A stretch of 64,000 nucleotides of DNA from Metapseudomonas boanensis. Its GTDB lineage: Bacteria > Pseudomonadota > Gammaproteobacteria > Pseudomonadales > Pseudomonadaceae. The notes beneath the pieces were generated by a model. That model searched no databases and was not told the origin of the DNA. It saw nothing but the letters and a program-made list of their open reading frames with translations. Of this stretch, positions 36,123 to 46,100 are shown in pieces. Positions within the stretch are counted from its first letter, which is position 1; the number at the start of each line of letters is the position of its first letter. The stretch is taken from NCBI RefSeq assembly GCF_018704125.1, contig NZ_JAGTIS010000007.1:186001-250000 (forward strand). Reading direction: 5' to 3'. Both the position numbers and the translations under genes were made by a program.

Positions 36123-37058
36123 CTAGTCGAAATAGCCGGAGCTGCCGGCGAAGAACTGGCTGGCGGGCATGGCGGGGCGCTGCTCCGGCGCCACGGTCTC
36201 GATCAGCAGCCCCTGTGGGCCGGGCGGACCGCAGAGGACCACCGCGCCATCGGCCGTGAGGAGCAGACGGCCGGGTGTGCCGCGGTAGTCCCGAGGTGCT
36301 GGCGCAGCCATGAGCAGCTCGATGCGCTGGCCGCGGAAATGGCTGAAGGCTCCGGGATAGGGCGGCGACTGGGCGCGGATCAGGTTGTGGATGTCCCGCG
36401 CTGGCCGGTACCAGTCGATGCGCATGTCGCGTTCGTCGCGCTTGTGAAAGAAGGTCGCCTGGCGGCTGTCCTGAGCGGTGAAACTCGCGGTCCCACGCTC
36501 AAGCGCATCCACCGCGGCCAGCGCCAGGCTGGCAAACAGTGGCAGGGTGCGGTGAAAGATATCGGTGGCGGTCTCCTGAGGGTGGATGGGGACGATCTCC
36601 TGCAGGAGGATATCGCCCAGGTCCAGCTCGTCCTCGACCCGGTGCACGGTGACCCCGGTCAGGGTTTCGCCGTTGGCAATAGCCCAGTTGATCGGGGCGA
36701 ATCCGCCATAACGCGGCAACAGCGCGTCGTGCAGGTTGATGCCACCGTGGCGGGCTAGTGCGCAGATTTGCGGCGACAGCCAGGTTCGCCAGTTGGAAAG
36801 CACCAGCAGCTCGGCGTCCTGCGCCTTCAGCAGCTCGGCAAGTTCCGGGGCGTTGGCATAGCGGCATTCGACTACGGGAATGCCCGCGGTAGTGGCCAGG
36901 TCGGTGACCGAATCTGACCAGAGGTTGTCCGCGGGGTTGCGGCTAGGCGGGTGGGTCACCACCAGAGGCACGTCATGACCGCTGGCGAGCAGGGCTCTGA
37001 GGGTTTCGGTCCCCCAACGCTGAAAACCGAAGAATACGATGCGCATCCATTCGCCCAT
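36123..37058 (-). CDS. Formyltransferase (methionyl-tRNA formyltransferase-like)
   Basis: A 311-residue two-domain protein. The N-terminal domain binds 10-formyltetrahydrofolate and keeps the catalytic trio in order: INLH near residue 105 (Asn, His), LLPRYGG, and the Asp of LDLGDILL. A C-terminal domain (DMRIDWYRPARDIHNLIRA, SPPYPGAF) is like that of Fmt. A housekeeping fmt normally sits next to def, not here, so this copy probably formylates a small amine, as PvdF or the ArnA formyltransferase do. An ATG 12 bases later (MRIVFFGF) is an alternative start. Part of the lodAB-like operon. Confidence 0.85.
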   Translation of the reverse strand: MGEWMRIVFFGFQRWGTETLRALLASGHDVPLVVTHPPSRNPADNLWSDSVTDLATTAGIPVVECRYANAPELAELLKAQDAELLVLSNWRTWLSPQICALARHGGINLHDALLPRYGGFAPINWAIANGETLTGVTVHRVEDELDLGDILLQEIVPIHPQETATDIFHRTLPLFASLALAAVDALERGTASFTAQDSRQATFFHKRDERDMRIDWYRPARDIHNLIRAQSPPYPGAFSHFRGQRIELLMAAPAPRDYRGTPGRLLLTADGAVVLCGPPGPQGLLIETVAPEQRPAMPASQFFAGSSGYFD

Positions 37059-37118
37059 CCATGGCTCTTCCCTGGTGAAGTGGACACTAGACTCGCGAAG
37101 GCAGAAGTCAAATGACGT

Positions 37119-38363
37119 TCATCGGCAAGGTGCCTGGCCGGCCAGCACCGCCTCTGAATGCCCGCGCTGGCGTAGAAGCCAGGCATCGCCGGCCTCCAGC
37201 GCCACCTCTGCCGGTGCAGGGTGGAGGCCGAAGCTCAGCAGGCTGTGGTGATAGGCGTAGGCGCCGCAATTGGGCAGTGCCAACAGGTCGCCCGGTTCGG
37301 GCATGGGCAGTGCTAGGTCCTCCACCAGCACGTCCTGCGGTGTTGGCAGGCAACCGGCGACGCACACCTGGTGTTCGCGTCGGCCTGTAGCGCCAACCAG
37401 CCGTAACAGCCGGTTGGCCTTGCCGTTGTAACCCCGGAGCAGGTTGTGGATGCCGCCGTCGACGATCACCCAGGTTCGCCCACGGGATTCGCGCACATCC
37501 AGCACGCGGGTGAGGTAGCAGCCGCTTTCGGCCACCAGGTAACGGCCGACTTCCAGCACCAGCCGCAGTGTTATTCCGGCGCTGGCCTGCAGCTGGTGCA
37601 GACCTTCGGTGAAGCGCTTCAGGTCCAGGGCGGGCTCGTCTTGCGCATAAGGCACTCCAAGACCGCCGCCGATATCCAGGCTGTCCAGGTCCCGGTGGCC
37701 GGCGCGGCGCAATGTTTCCAGGCGTCCCAGCAGCCAGCTGGCCGGTCGCAGCAGCTGGGTCGGGTCCAGCACATTGCTGGCGACGTAGCATTGCAGGCCA
37801 CGCAAGCGCAGTCCGGGCATGGCTTGCAGGCTGGGCAACGCCTCGGCCAAGTGCGCGTCGTCAATGCCGAACTTGCTGCTCGCCTGTGCGACCTGGATAC
37901 CGTCGCGCGCTGCCTCCTCCAGCAGGGCGGCTGGCGGATGCACCCGCAGCAGCACGTCCTGGCAATAGCCCAGGTGCAGCGCGATGGCATCGAGCCGACG
38001 CGCCTCGATCAGGGACTCCAGCACGATCAGGCCCGGGCGGTGCGCGCAGAGGCGTTCGAGCAGTGCCGGGTGCTTGGCGGGGCCGGTGAACAGCAACTGA
38101 TCTGGCGTGAAACCGGCCGCCAGGGCAGTCACCAGTTCGCCCTCGGAGCTGATGTCGGCGCCCAGGCCCGCTTCCCGCAGGAGTCGGCAGATGCCCAGCG
38201 AGGGGTTGGCCTTGAAGGCGTAATGCAGCGTCGCGCCAGGCGGCAGCGCGTTGAGCAAATTGGTGGCCTGGTGGCGGATGCGCGCCAGATCGTAGGTGAA
38301 CAACGGGGTGCCGAAGCGTTCGGCGACCGCAGTCAGGGTGGCGTCGGTGGGATGGTCTAGCAT
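37119..38363 (-). CDS. PLP-dependent fold-III decarboxylase (LysA/BtrK-like)
   Basis: A 414-residue protein of the ornithine/diaminopimelate decarboxylase alanine-racemase-fold family. PLP lysine K51 lies in HYAFKANPSLG, the phosphate loop is DIGGGLGVPY (near 230), and the active-site Cys is in VAGCLPTPQDV (near 336). HYAFKAN and GCLPTPQDV resemble diaminopimelate decarboxylases and their natural-product relatives such as BtrK. First gene of the minus-strand set; 68 bases from the divergent argG-like gene. The substrate may be a free amino acid, the ArgG product or a carrier-bound amino acid. Confidence 0.87.
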   Translation of the reverse strand: MLDHPTDATLTAVAERFGTPLFTYDLARIRHQATNLLNALPPGATLHYAFKANPSLGICRLLREAGLGADISSEGELVTALAAGFTPDQLLFTGPAKHPALLERLCAHRPGLIVLESLIEARRLDAIALHLGYCQDVLLRVHPPAALLEEAARDGIQVAQASSKFGIDDAHLAEALPSLQAMPGLRLRGLQCYVASNVLDPTQLLRPASWLLGRLETLRRAGHRDLDSLDIGGGLGVPYAQDEPALDLKRFTEGLHQLQASAGITLRLVLEVGRYLVAESGCYLTRVLDVRESRGRTWVIVDGGIHNLLRGYNGKANRLLRLVGATGRREHQVCVAGCLPTPQDVLVEDLALPMPEPGDLLALPNCGAYAYHHSLLSFGLHPAPAEVALEAGDAWLLRQRGHSEAVLAGQAPCR

Positions 38364-38431
38364 GAGGTTCGTCCATGAGCTTTCACTGTTTTTAGCAGAA
38401 GGCAGTCCGGTATCCAGGGAAGGAGCAACCC

Positions 38432-39634
38432 ATGAAAATCGTTCTGGCGTATTCCGGCGGTCTCGACACTTCGGTGGCCCTGCGCTGGCTGAAGGAAAAT
38501 CATGACGCGGAGGTGATCGCCTTCTGCGCCAATCTCGGCCAGCCCGAGGACTTCCAGGCGATCCGCGAAAAGGCGCTGGCCAGTGGTGCCTGCAAGGTGA
38601 TCATCGAGGATCTGCGCGAGGAATACCTGCGCGACTACGTCTTCCCAGCATTGCGGGCCGGCGCGCTGTACGAGCGGCGCTACACCATGGCCGCCCCCCT
38701 GGGACGCCCATTGATCGCCCGGCACCTGGTGCGCATTGCCCATGCCGAAGGCGCCGAAGCGGTGGCGCACGGCTCCACGGGCAAGGGCAACGACCAGGTG
38801 CGTTTCTATGCCGGTGTGGTCGCCCATGATCCGGCCCTGCGGGTGCTGGCGCCCTGTGCTGAATGGGAGCTGAAATCCCGCGACGAGGAGCTGGCTTATG
38901 CACAGCGCTTCGGCATCCCGGTAAGCGCCACCGCCGACAGCCCGTTCAGCATGGATGGCAGCCTCTGGGGTACCAGCACGGAATGTGGAGTAATCGACGA
39001 CTTTCGCGCCAGGCTGCCGCGAACTGCCTACCAGTTGACCACTGACCCGCAAGAAGCGCCCGACACGCCTGCGCATGTCGCGATCGGTTTCGAGCGCGGT
39101 GTGCCGGTGAGTCTGGACGGCCAGCGCCTGGCGCCCATGGAACTGGTCCGGCGTCTCACCGATCTGGGCGGCCGGCATGGCGTCGGCCGCGTCGACATGG
39201 TGGAAAACAGCCTGATGGGCATCAAGAACCGTGCCCTCTACGAAAGCCCCGCCGGGGCCATCCTGCACTTCGCCCATCGCGAACTGGAGGATCTCACCAT
39301 CGACTGCGACACCCTGCACTGCAAGGCCGAGCTGGCGCTGAAATACTCCGAACTGGTCTACCGCGGGCAATGGTGGTCGCCGCTACGCAAGGCCCTCGAC
39401 GCTTTCGTGGAAGCCAGCCAGGCGCATGTCAACGGCAGCATCGCACTGCGCCTGTACAAAGGCGGGATCGTGGTCGAGGGCCGCGAGACCGCTGACGCGC
39501 TGTTCGACTATGGCCTGACGGCCCATGACGGCGCCGACCGATTCGACCATCCGGCGGGTATCGGTTTCGCGTATGTCTGGTCCCTGCCCCAGCGGATACG
39601 TGCCAAGCTCCGTGGGCCGGCTTCGGAGCTCTGA
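38432..39634 (+). CDS. Argininosuccinate synthase paralogue
   Basis: A 400-residue protein aligned end to end with ArgG, which uses ATP to join citrulline and aspartate. The PP-loop AYSGGLDTS is intact, as are VAHGSTGKGNDQVRF (usually GCTGKGND), ECGVIDD, DMVENSLMGIKNR and ALYESPAGAILHFAHRELE. It departs from the usual LWGRS (here LWGTS). Context (decarboxylase, formyltransferase, oxidase) rather than arginine genes suggests a paralogue acting on another ureido or acid substrate. No argH-like lyase is nearby. GGAAGGAG precedes the ATG. Confidence 0.87.
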   Translation: MKIVLAYSGGLDTSVALRWLKENHDAEVIAFCANLGQPEDFQAIREKALASGACKVIIEDLREEYLRDYVFPALRAGALYERRYTMAAPLGRPLIARHLVRIAHAEGAEAVAHGSTGKGNDQVRFYAGVVAHDPALRVLAPCAEWELKSRDEELAYAQRFGIPVSATADSPFSMDGSLWGTSTECGVIDDFRARLPRTAYQLTTDPQEAPDTPAHVAIGFERGVPVSLDGQRLAPMELVRRLTDLGGRHGVGRVDMVENSLMGIKNRALYESPAGAILHFAHRELEDLTIDCDTLHCKAELALKYSELVYRGQWWSPLRKALDAFVEASQAHVNGSIALRLYKGGIVVEGRETADALFDYGLTAHDGADRFDHPAGIGFAYVWSLPQRIRAKLRGPASEL

Positions 39635-39708
39635 AGCGGGCGAGCCCTTGCATCGGGGGCGACCGCTGGGGGGGGCGGCTGCTAACCTGTGACGACCTTC
39701 CGGATGCG

Positions 39709-42700
39709 ATGTCCCCGATGCTCAATCTCTACCACGCCAACGACCTGGAAAGCCTCGGCGAGCTAGCCTGCATGCTGCTCGCGCAACCCCTGCAAGACCC
39801 CCTGGCACCCGCCCAGGTAGTGGTGCCGAGCCAAGGCATGGGGCGCTGGCTGACACTGCAGCTGGCACGCAAGCAGGGCATTGCCATGCACCTGGACATC
39901 CAGTTGCCGGCACGCTTCGTCTGGGACGTCACCCGGCGGGTGCTGGGCGAGCTGCCGCCGCAGTCGGCCTTCAACCCGGTCACTCTCGGCTGGCGCCTAT
40001 ACGACTGGCTGTGCGAGCCGGAGAACCTTGCGCGTGCGTCGCGCCTGGCGCAATACCTCGACGGTGGCGACGAGCGCCGACGCCTGACCCTGGCCGCGCG
40101 CATCGCTGACGTTTTCGACCAATACCTGCTCTACCGCGACGACTGGCTGGATGCCTGGGAGCGCGGTGAAAGCTGCGGCCTCGGCCCGGACGAAGAATGG
40201 CAGGCGCTGCTCTGGCGCGAACTGACCGCCGACGGCCACCCGCACCGCGCACGCCTGCTTGGCGATCTGCTGGCCCGGCTGCACAGCGGCGAACCCATTG
40301 CCTGCCTGCCCGAGCGCCTGGTGGTATTCGGCATCAGCAGCCTGCCGCCGCACCACATGCGCGTGCTGGACGGGCTGGCGCAGCATTGCGAGGTCATCCT
40401 CTTTGCCCTCAACCCCTGCCGCGAGGCCTGGGGCGACATCCGCGACATCCGCGAATTGGCCAAGCTGCCGGAGCCGGGAATCGACGACTGGTACCTGGAC
40501 GTCGGTCACCCGCTGCTGGCCAGCCTTGGCAAGCAGGGGCGCGACTTCTTCGATGCGCTGTTCACCCTGGGTGGCCAGGAAGTTGGCGTCTACGCCGAGG
40601 ACGAAGACCTCCAGGACAGCAGCCTGCTGCGCGCCGTGCAGAACGACATCCTGCGTCTGCGCACCCGCCGCTCCGAGGAACGCCTGGCCCTGCGCGAGGA
40701 TGATCGCTCGCTGGAGGTGCACCTCTGCCACTCGCCGCTGCGCGAGGTGGAAGTGCTGCACGACCAACTGCTCGCCCGATTCAAGGCCGACCCCAGCCTC
40801 AGCCCCGACCAGGTGGTGGTGCTGACGCCGGATATCGAACGCTATGCGCCGTACATCGAAGCCGTATTCGCCCCGCGCGAGGGCGTGCCGCGCATCCCCT
40901 TCAGTCTCGCCGACCGGAGCCTGCGCGCCGAGCTGCCGCTGGTGGAAACCTTTCTCGCCATGCTGGAGCTGCCGCAGAGCCGCTTTGCCGCCGAGGAACT
41001 GCTTGCCTGGCTGGAGCAGCCGGCCCTGGCGGCTCGGGCGGGCATCGAGTCGGAAGACCTGCCGTTGCTGCGCGACTGGCTGCGTGACGCCGGCGTGCGC
41101 TGGGGCCGAGATGGCGCCCACCGTGCCCGCCTGGGGTTGCCGGAGGAAGGTGCCTTCAGCTGGCGCCAAGGCCTCGATCGACTGCTGCTCGGCTTCGCTG
41201 CGCCACCGCAACTGGCCGGCGAGGCGCCGCCCCTGCTTGGGGATAACTGGCCGTTGGACGCGTTGGAAGGCGCGCGGGCGCAACTGCTCGGGCGCCTGGC
41301 CGGGTTCGTGCAGCGCCTCGGTAGCCTGGCCGACGACATGGCGCGGCCACGGCCGCTAGTGGAATGGGCCGACACCCTGCAGGGGCTGCTCGACCAGCTG
41401 ATCGACGAGCGCGAGGCCGGCGATACCCTGCTGCTGCTATCCCAGGCCTGCGGCGCCCTGCGTGAGCAGGCCGAAGCCGCCGGCATCGAGCGCCCGCTGG
41501 AGCTGGCGCTGGTGCGCCAGCATCTGGTGGCGGCGCTGGATTCGGGCAGCGGTGCCTCGGGCTTCCTCACCGGCGCGGTGACCTTCTGCACCATGGTGCC
41601 CATGCGCAGCCTGCCGTTCCGTCACGTCTGCCTGCTGGGCCTGGACGATGGCGCCTTCCCCCGCCGTACACCGGCTGCCGGCTTCGACCTGATCGCCCGC
41701 AAGCCACGCCGGGGCGACCGCGCCCGCCGCCTGGACGACCGTTACCTGTTGCTGGAAACCCTGCAGTCGGCGCGCGACGGCCTCTACCTCAGCTTCGTCG
41801 GCCGTGACCCGCGCGACAATGCCCACCTGCCGCCCTCGGTGCTGGTCAGCGAACTGCTGGAAACCATCGACCTCACGGCGACCGCCGACGAGGGCAAGGC
41901 CAGCGAGCGCATCCTGCTGGCCCACCCGCTGCAACCCTTCGCCTCGGGCAACTTCGCCGGCGCCGCTCACGCCGGGTTCGCCGCCCCCTGGTTCCGCGCC
42001 GCCCAGCGCCTGGCCGAGCCGCCGCAAGCGTCCGCCGCGCCGTTCGCCCTGCCACTGCCGGAGCCGGATGCCGACTGGCTGACCCTGGAACCTTCGCAAC
42101 TCATCCAGTGCTTCCGCCATCCGGCGCGCTTCCTGCTGGAACAACGGTTGGGCCTGCGTCTGGCCGAAGCTGAGGAGGCCTTGGCCAGCGACGAGCCCTT
42201 CGCCCTTGAAGGCCCGGCCTGGCGCGGCCTGCGCCAGTTGGCGCTGGATGCTGTCGAGCGTGGCTGGTCGGAGGCAGACGAGCGACGCATCGCCCGTGCC
42301 GCCGGCTGGCTGCCCACTGGCGAGCTGGGCTATGCGCTCTGGGGGCAGTTGCGTGGACCGGTGCGCGCCTTTGCACCGCGCTTGTCCGAGGCACGGCCCG
42401 AGGAAGTCCCGCAGCCGCTGCTGGTGGATATCGAACTGGCCGGTGTGCGCATCCATGGCTGGCTGGATGGTGTCACTTCGCAGGGGTTGTTCGGCTGGCG
42501 CCTGAATCGCCTGGGCGAATGGGAGCTGGCGCCCTTCTGGCTGCGCCACCTGTTGCTCAACCTCGCTGCCACGCCAGGCATTGCCCGCGACAGCCGCCTC
42601 CTCTCGCCCGCCGGTGATTGGCAGGCCGGCCCGCTGGCCAACGCCAGGGAGCTGCTGGAGCCCTGGCTGCATGCCTACCGCGAAGCCCTGTGCAGTCCCC

Positions 42701-42963
42701 TGCCCTTGCTCACCAAGGCGAGTCACGGGTTTGCCCACGGCCTGCGCAAGCCCGGCCGCAAGGAACCCCTCGACGCCGCCCGCAGCAAGGCGCGAATGGC
42801 CTGGGAGGGCATCGATTTCGGACCAATAGGCGAATCGCAGGACCCTTGGTACGCCCTCGCCTTCCGCGACCGCGAGGCGCTGGGCGAACGCTTCGAAACG
42901 CTGGCGGAAACCCTGCTGGGGCCAGCGCTGGATGTCTTGGCGGGAGGTGAAGATGAGGATTGA
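39709..42963 (+). CDS. recC: Exodeoxyribonuclease V subunit RecC
   Basis: A 1084-residue RecC, the subunit that recognises Chi and splits DNA strands for RecB and RecD. It opens LNLYHANDLESLGELACMLL with VVVPSQGMGRWLTLQLA, and later carries MVPMRSLPFRHVCLLGLDDGAFPR, the inactivated helicase and nuclease-like regions of the family. An ATG 9 bases later (39718, MLNLYHAN) is an equally good start. First gene of recC-recB-recD. Confidence 0.95.
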   Translation: MSPMLNLYHANDLESLGELACMLLAQPLQDPLAPAQVVVPSQGMGRWLTLQLARKQGIAMHLDIQLPARFVWDVTRRVLGELPPQSAFNPVTLGWRLYDWLCEPENLARASRLAQYLDGGDERRRLTLAARIADVFDQYLLYRDDWLDAWERGESCGLGPDEEWQALLWRELTADGHPHRARLLGDLLARLHSGEPIACLPERLVVFGISSLPPHHMRVLDGLAQHCEVILFALNPCREAWGDIRDIRELAKLPEPGIDDWYLDVGHPLLASLGKQGRDFFDALFTLGGQEVGVYAEDEDLQDSSLLRAVQNDILRLRTRRSEERLALREDDRSLEVHLCHSPLREVEVLHDQLLARFKADPSLSPDQVVVLTPDIERYAPYIEAVFAPREGVPRIPFSLADRSLRAELPLVETFLAMLELPQSRFAAEELLAWLEQPALAARAGIESEDLPLLRDWLRDAGVRWGRDGAHRARLGLPEEGAFSWRQGLDRLLLGFAAPPQLAGEAPPLLGDNWPLDALEGARAQLLGRLAGFVQRLGSLADDMARPRPLVEWADTLQGLLDQLIDEREAGDTLLLLSQACGALREQAEAAGIERPLELALVRQHLVAALDSGSGASGFLTGAVTFCTMVPMRSLPFRHVCLLGLDDGAFPRRTPAAGFDLIARKPRRGDRARRLDDRYLLLETLQSARDGLYLSFVGRDPRDNAHLPPSVLVSELLETIDLTATADEGKASERILLAHPLQPFASGNFAGAAHAGFAAPWFRAAQRLAEPPQASAAPFALPLPEPDADWLTLEPSQLIQCFRHPARFLLEQRLGLRLAEAEEALASDEPFALEGPAWRGLRQLALDAVERGWSEADERRIARAAGWLPTGELGYALWGQLRGPVRAFAPRLSEARPEEVPQPLLVDIELAGVRIHGWLDGVTSQGLFGWRLNRLGEWELAPFWLRHLLLNLAATPGIARDSRLLSPAGDWQAGPLANARELLEPWLHAYREALCSPLPLLTKASHGFAHGLRKPGRKEPLDAARSKARMAWEGIDFGPIGESQDPWYALAFRDREALGERFETLAETLLGPALDVLAGGEDED

Positions 42964-43046
42964 TCCGATGCTCTGCCTGCTTTTGGCCGCCCTCTTTCGG
43001 GGGGAGAGCGAGCTTGCTTCATGCCGAGCTGAATCAGGCGCTCTTC

Positions 43047-43092
43047 CTGTGGGGGCGAATTCATTCACGAAGCAGGCCGCAGGCCTGCGCTG
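43047..43092. repeat. GAATTCATTC dispersed repeat between recC and recB
   Basis: CTGTGGGGGCGAATTCATTC and then ACGAAGCAGGCC, followed by a CAGGCCGCAGGCCTG hairpin. Same family as at 6461 and 48679, here without a MITE-like insert, so it shows what an unoccupied site looks like. Confidence 0.65.
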
Positions 43093-43116
43093 CCGCTTGC
43101 TGACCGAGGGCCGCCC

Positions 43117-46100
43117 ATGAGCCTCGACCTTCTCAACGACACCTTCACCGGCCGCAGCCTGATCGAGGCCAGCGCCGGCACCGGCAAGACCTGGACCCTG
43201 ACCGCGCTCTACGCGCGCCTGTTGCTCGAGCGCCAACTGGGTGTCGGGCAGGTCCTCGTCGTCACCTACACCACTGCCGCCACCGCCGAGCTGCGTGAGC
43301 GCATCCGCGCGCGCCTGGCCGCTCTGCTCGCTGTCTACGAAGGCGCGCCGGCGCCGGACCCGGTGCTGGCTGGGCTGCATGCGCAGTACCCGGGTGAGGA
43401 ACACCACCGCCGCCTGCTGCTGGCAGTGCATGGCTTCGACGAAGCGGCCATCTTCACCATCCACGGCTTCTGCCAGCGTGCCCTGCAGGACGCCGCGTTC
43501 GAGGCCGGTGGTGATTTCGACAGCGAATTGGCCACCGATGACCGCGAGGTGCTCGACGCCCTGCTCGCCGACCTCTGGCGTCGCGAGCTGTCCGAGGCCG
43601 AGCCGGCCTGGGCGCGTTTCCTCGCGCAGAAACGCATCACTCCGGTATGGCTGCGCCAGCGCCTGCGCGCGCATCTGGGCAAGCCGTACCTGCGCATCGA
43701 GCCGAGCGAGCTCAAGGCAGGCGACCTCTCCGCCGCCAGCGAGGCCTGGAGCCATGCCCAGGGCTTCTGGCAGCGCCAGGGCGCGCAGTGGCTGGAGACG
43801 CTGACCCGGTTCGATGGCCTGAACAAACGCAGTTACGACGCCGCCAAGTTTGTCCTTTGGCAGGCGGAGTTGGACGCCTATTTCGCCGACCCGGCCGCCC
43901 TCTTCGCGGCGCCCACCGGTCTGGAGAAGCTCGCCAGGGAAGCATTGATCAAGGCCACCAAGAAGGGCTTCGACGCGCCACTGGATGCGGTGTCCGATGC
44001 CCTGCAAGGCGTGCTGGATGCCCTGGCCGAGGCCGAACCCGCCGGTGCGGCGCGATTGATCGCCCTGCAGGTGCGCCTGCTGGAAACCCTCAACCGCGAG
44101 CTGCCTGCGCGCAAGGCGGCGCAACGCCTGCTGGCGTTCGATGACCTGCTCAACCGTCTCGAGGACGCCTTGCATGGCCCCGTCGGCGAGGCTCTGGGCC
44201 AGGCCTTGCGTGAGCGCTACCCGGTGGCGCTGATCGACGAGTTCCAGGACACCGACCCGGTGCAGTACGCAATCTTCCGCCGGGTGTATGAGCACGAAGG
44301 TGATCTGTGCTTCGTCGGCGATCCCAAGCAGGCCATCTACGCCTTCAGGGGCGCGGACCTCGCCACCTACCTGAAGGCCCGTGAGGAAGCCGCCCGGCAG
44401 TACAGCCTGGATACCAACCACCGCTCCACCCCGGAGCTGATCGCCGCGCTCAACCAGGTGTTTGCCCGGCCCCTGCCCTTCGCCGAACCCGGCCTCGACT
44501 ACCCGCCCGTGGGCGCCAGCAACAAGTCGCGTGCGCACCTGGTGCTGCCCGGGGCCGACGCGCCGCTGGAGCTGGTCTGGCTGGGTGACGAGCCCATCGG
44601 CAAGGGTGAGGCCGGCAGCGCCGTGGCTGTCGATACCGCCAGGCGCATCGCCGGGTTGCTGGCGGCCAGCACTCGCGGTGAGGCCTATTTCGAGGATAAC
44701 GGACAGCGGATTCCGCTGCAGGGCGGTGATATCGCCGTACTGGTATCCAGTCACCGCCAGGCCGGCGATGTCGCCGCCGAACTGGCCGCTCGCGGTGTGC
44801 CCAGCGTGCGCCGTGGCCGCGACAGCGTCTGGCACAGCGAGGAAGCCGAGGAACTGGCCGCGGTGCTGGCCGCCTATGCCGAGCCGGGTCGCGAAGGCGT
44901 GTTGCGCTACGCCCTGGCCACCCGCCTGCTGGGCCGCGACGCACTGCAACTTGCGCGCTGCCAGGATGACGAGCACGCCTGGGACGAGGAGCGCGAGAGC
45001 GCCGAACGCTACCACCAGCTCTGGCAGCAGCAGGGCTTCATGCGCGCCTTCCGCGCCTGGCTCGACGAACAGGGTGTGGCCGAACGCCTGATCGCCCTGC
45101 CCGACGGTGAACGTCGCCTGACCAACCTCCTCCACCTGGCCGAGTTGCTGCAGACCGAAAGCCTCCAGCGCCCCGGCCTGGAACCGCTGCTGGCATGGTT
45201 CAACGCCCAGCGCGGCGCCGAAAGCCATGGCGACGATGCCCTGCTGCGCCTGGAAAGCGATGCCGAGCGCGTGCAGATCGTCACCGTGCACACCAGCAAG
45301 GGCCTGGAATACCCGCTGGTGTTCTGCCCCTACCTGTGGGACGGCGCCCTGCTGCGTCGGGATGAAGACATTACCTGCCACGCCGCCGACGGCACCCCGC
45401 TGCTGGACCTCGGCAGTGATGACTTCGACGCTCATCGCGCCGTGGCCCGTCGTGAGCGTTTCGCCGAGCGCCTGCGCCTGGCCTACGTTGCCCTCACCCG
45501 CGCCCGCGACCGGCTCTGGCTGCACTGGGGCCCGGTGGCGCTGCCCAAGGCGAAGAAGGATGGCGAGTTGCCGGAAGACGGCCTGCACAGCTGCGCCCTC
45601 GCCTGGTTGCTGCATGGCCGCTCGCTGGACCAGGAGGATGTGCTGGGCGCTCTGGCCAGCCACCTGGCGGCCCTCGATGGCGCCGGCTTGCGTCGGGAAC
45701 TGGAAGCCCTGGCTGGTGCCAGCGCTGGTCAGATCGCCCTGGTTTATCCACAAGTGGATGAGGCCAGCGCCCAGGGCGAATCCCGCGCCGAGGCGCCTGC
45801 CATCCTGGCTACCCTGTCGCGCACGCTCAGCAGCACCTGGCGTGTCGGCAGCTTCTCCGGCTTGGCGGCCGGCATGCACATGGAGGCGCCGGATCGCGAC
45901 ACCCTGGCCATGCCTTCCACCCAGGACCCGGGCACAGGCTTCTTCGCCTTCCCGCGTGGCGCCCGCGCCGGTACCTGCCTGCACGCCATCCTCGAAGACT
46001 GGATGCGTGACGAGGGCGAGTTGCCGGCGCTGGTGCAGAAGCACCTGCAAGGCCACGGTCTGCCGGACAGCTGGTCGGAAATCGCCAGTGCCCACCTGCA

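Noticed and set aside
41437-46095. A 1552-codon open frame on the minus strand opposite recC and recB.
   Set aside because: It mirrors the high GC third positions of recC/recB, is rich in Gln, Gly and Ala, and has no recognisable domain. Both recC and recB are certain.
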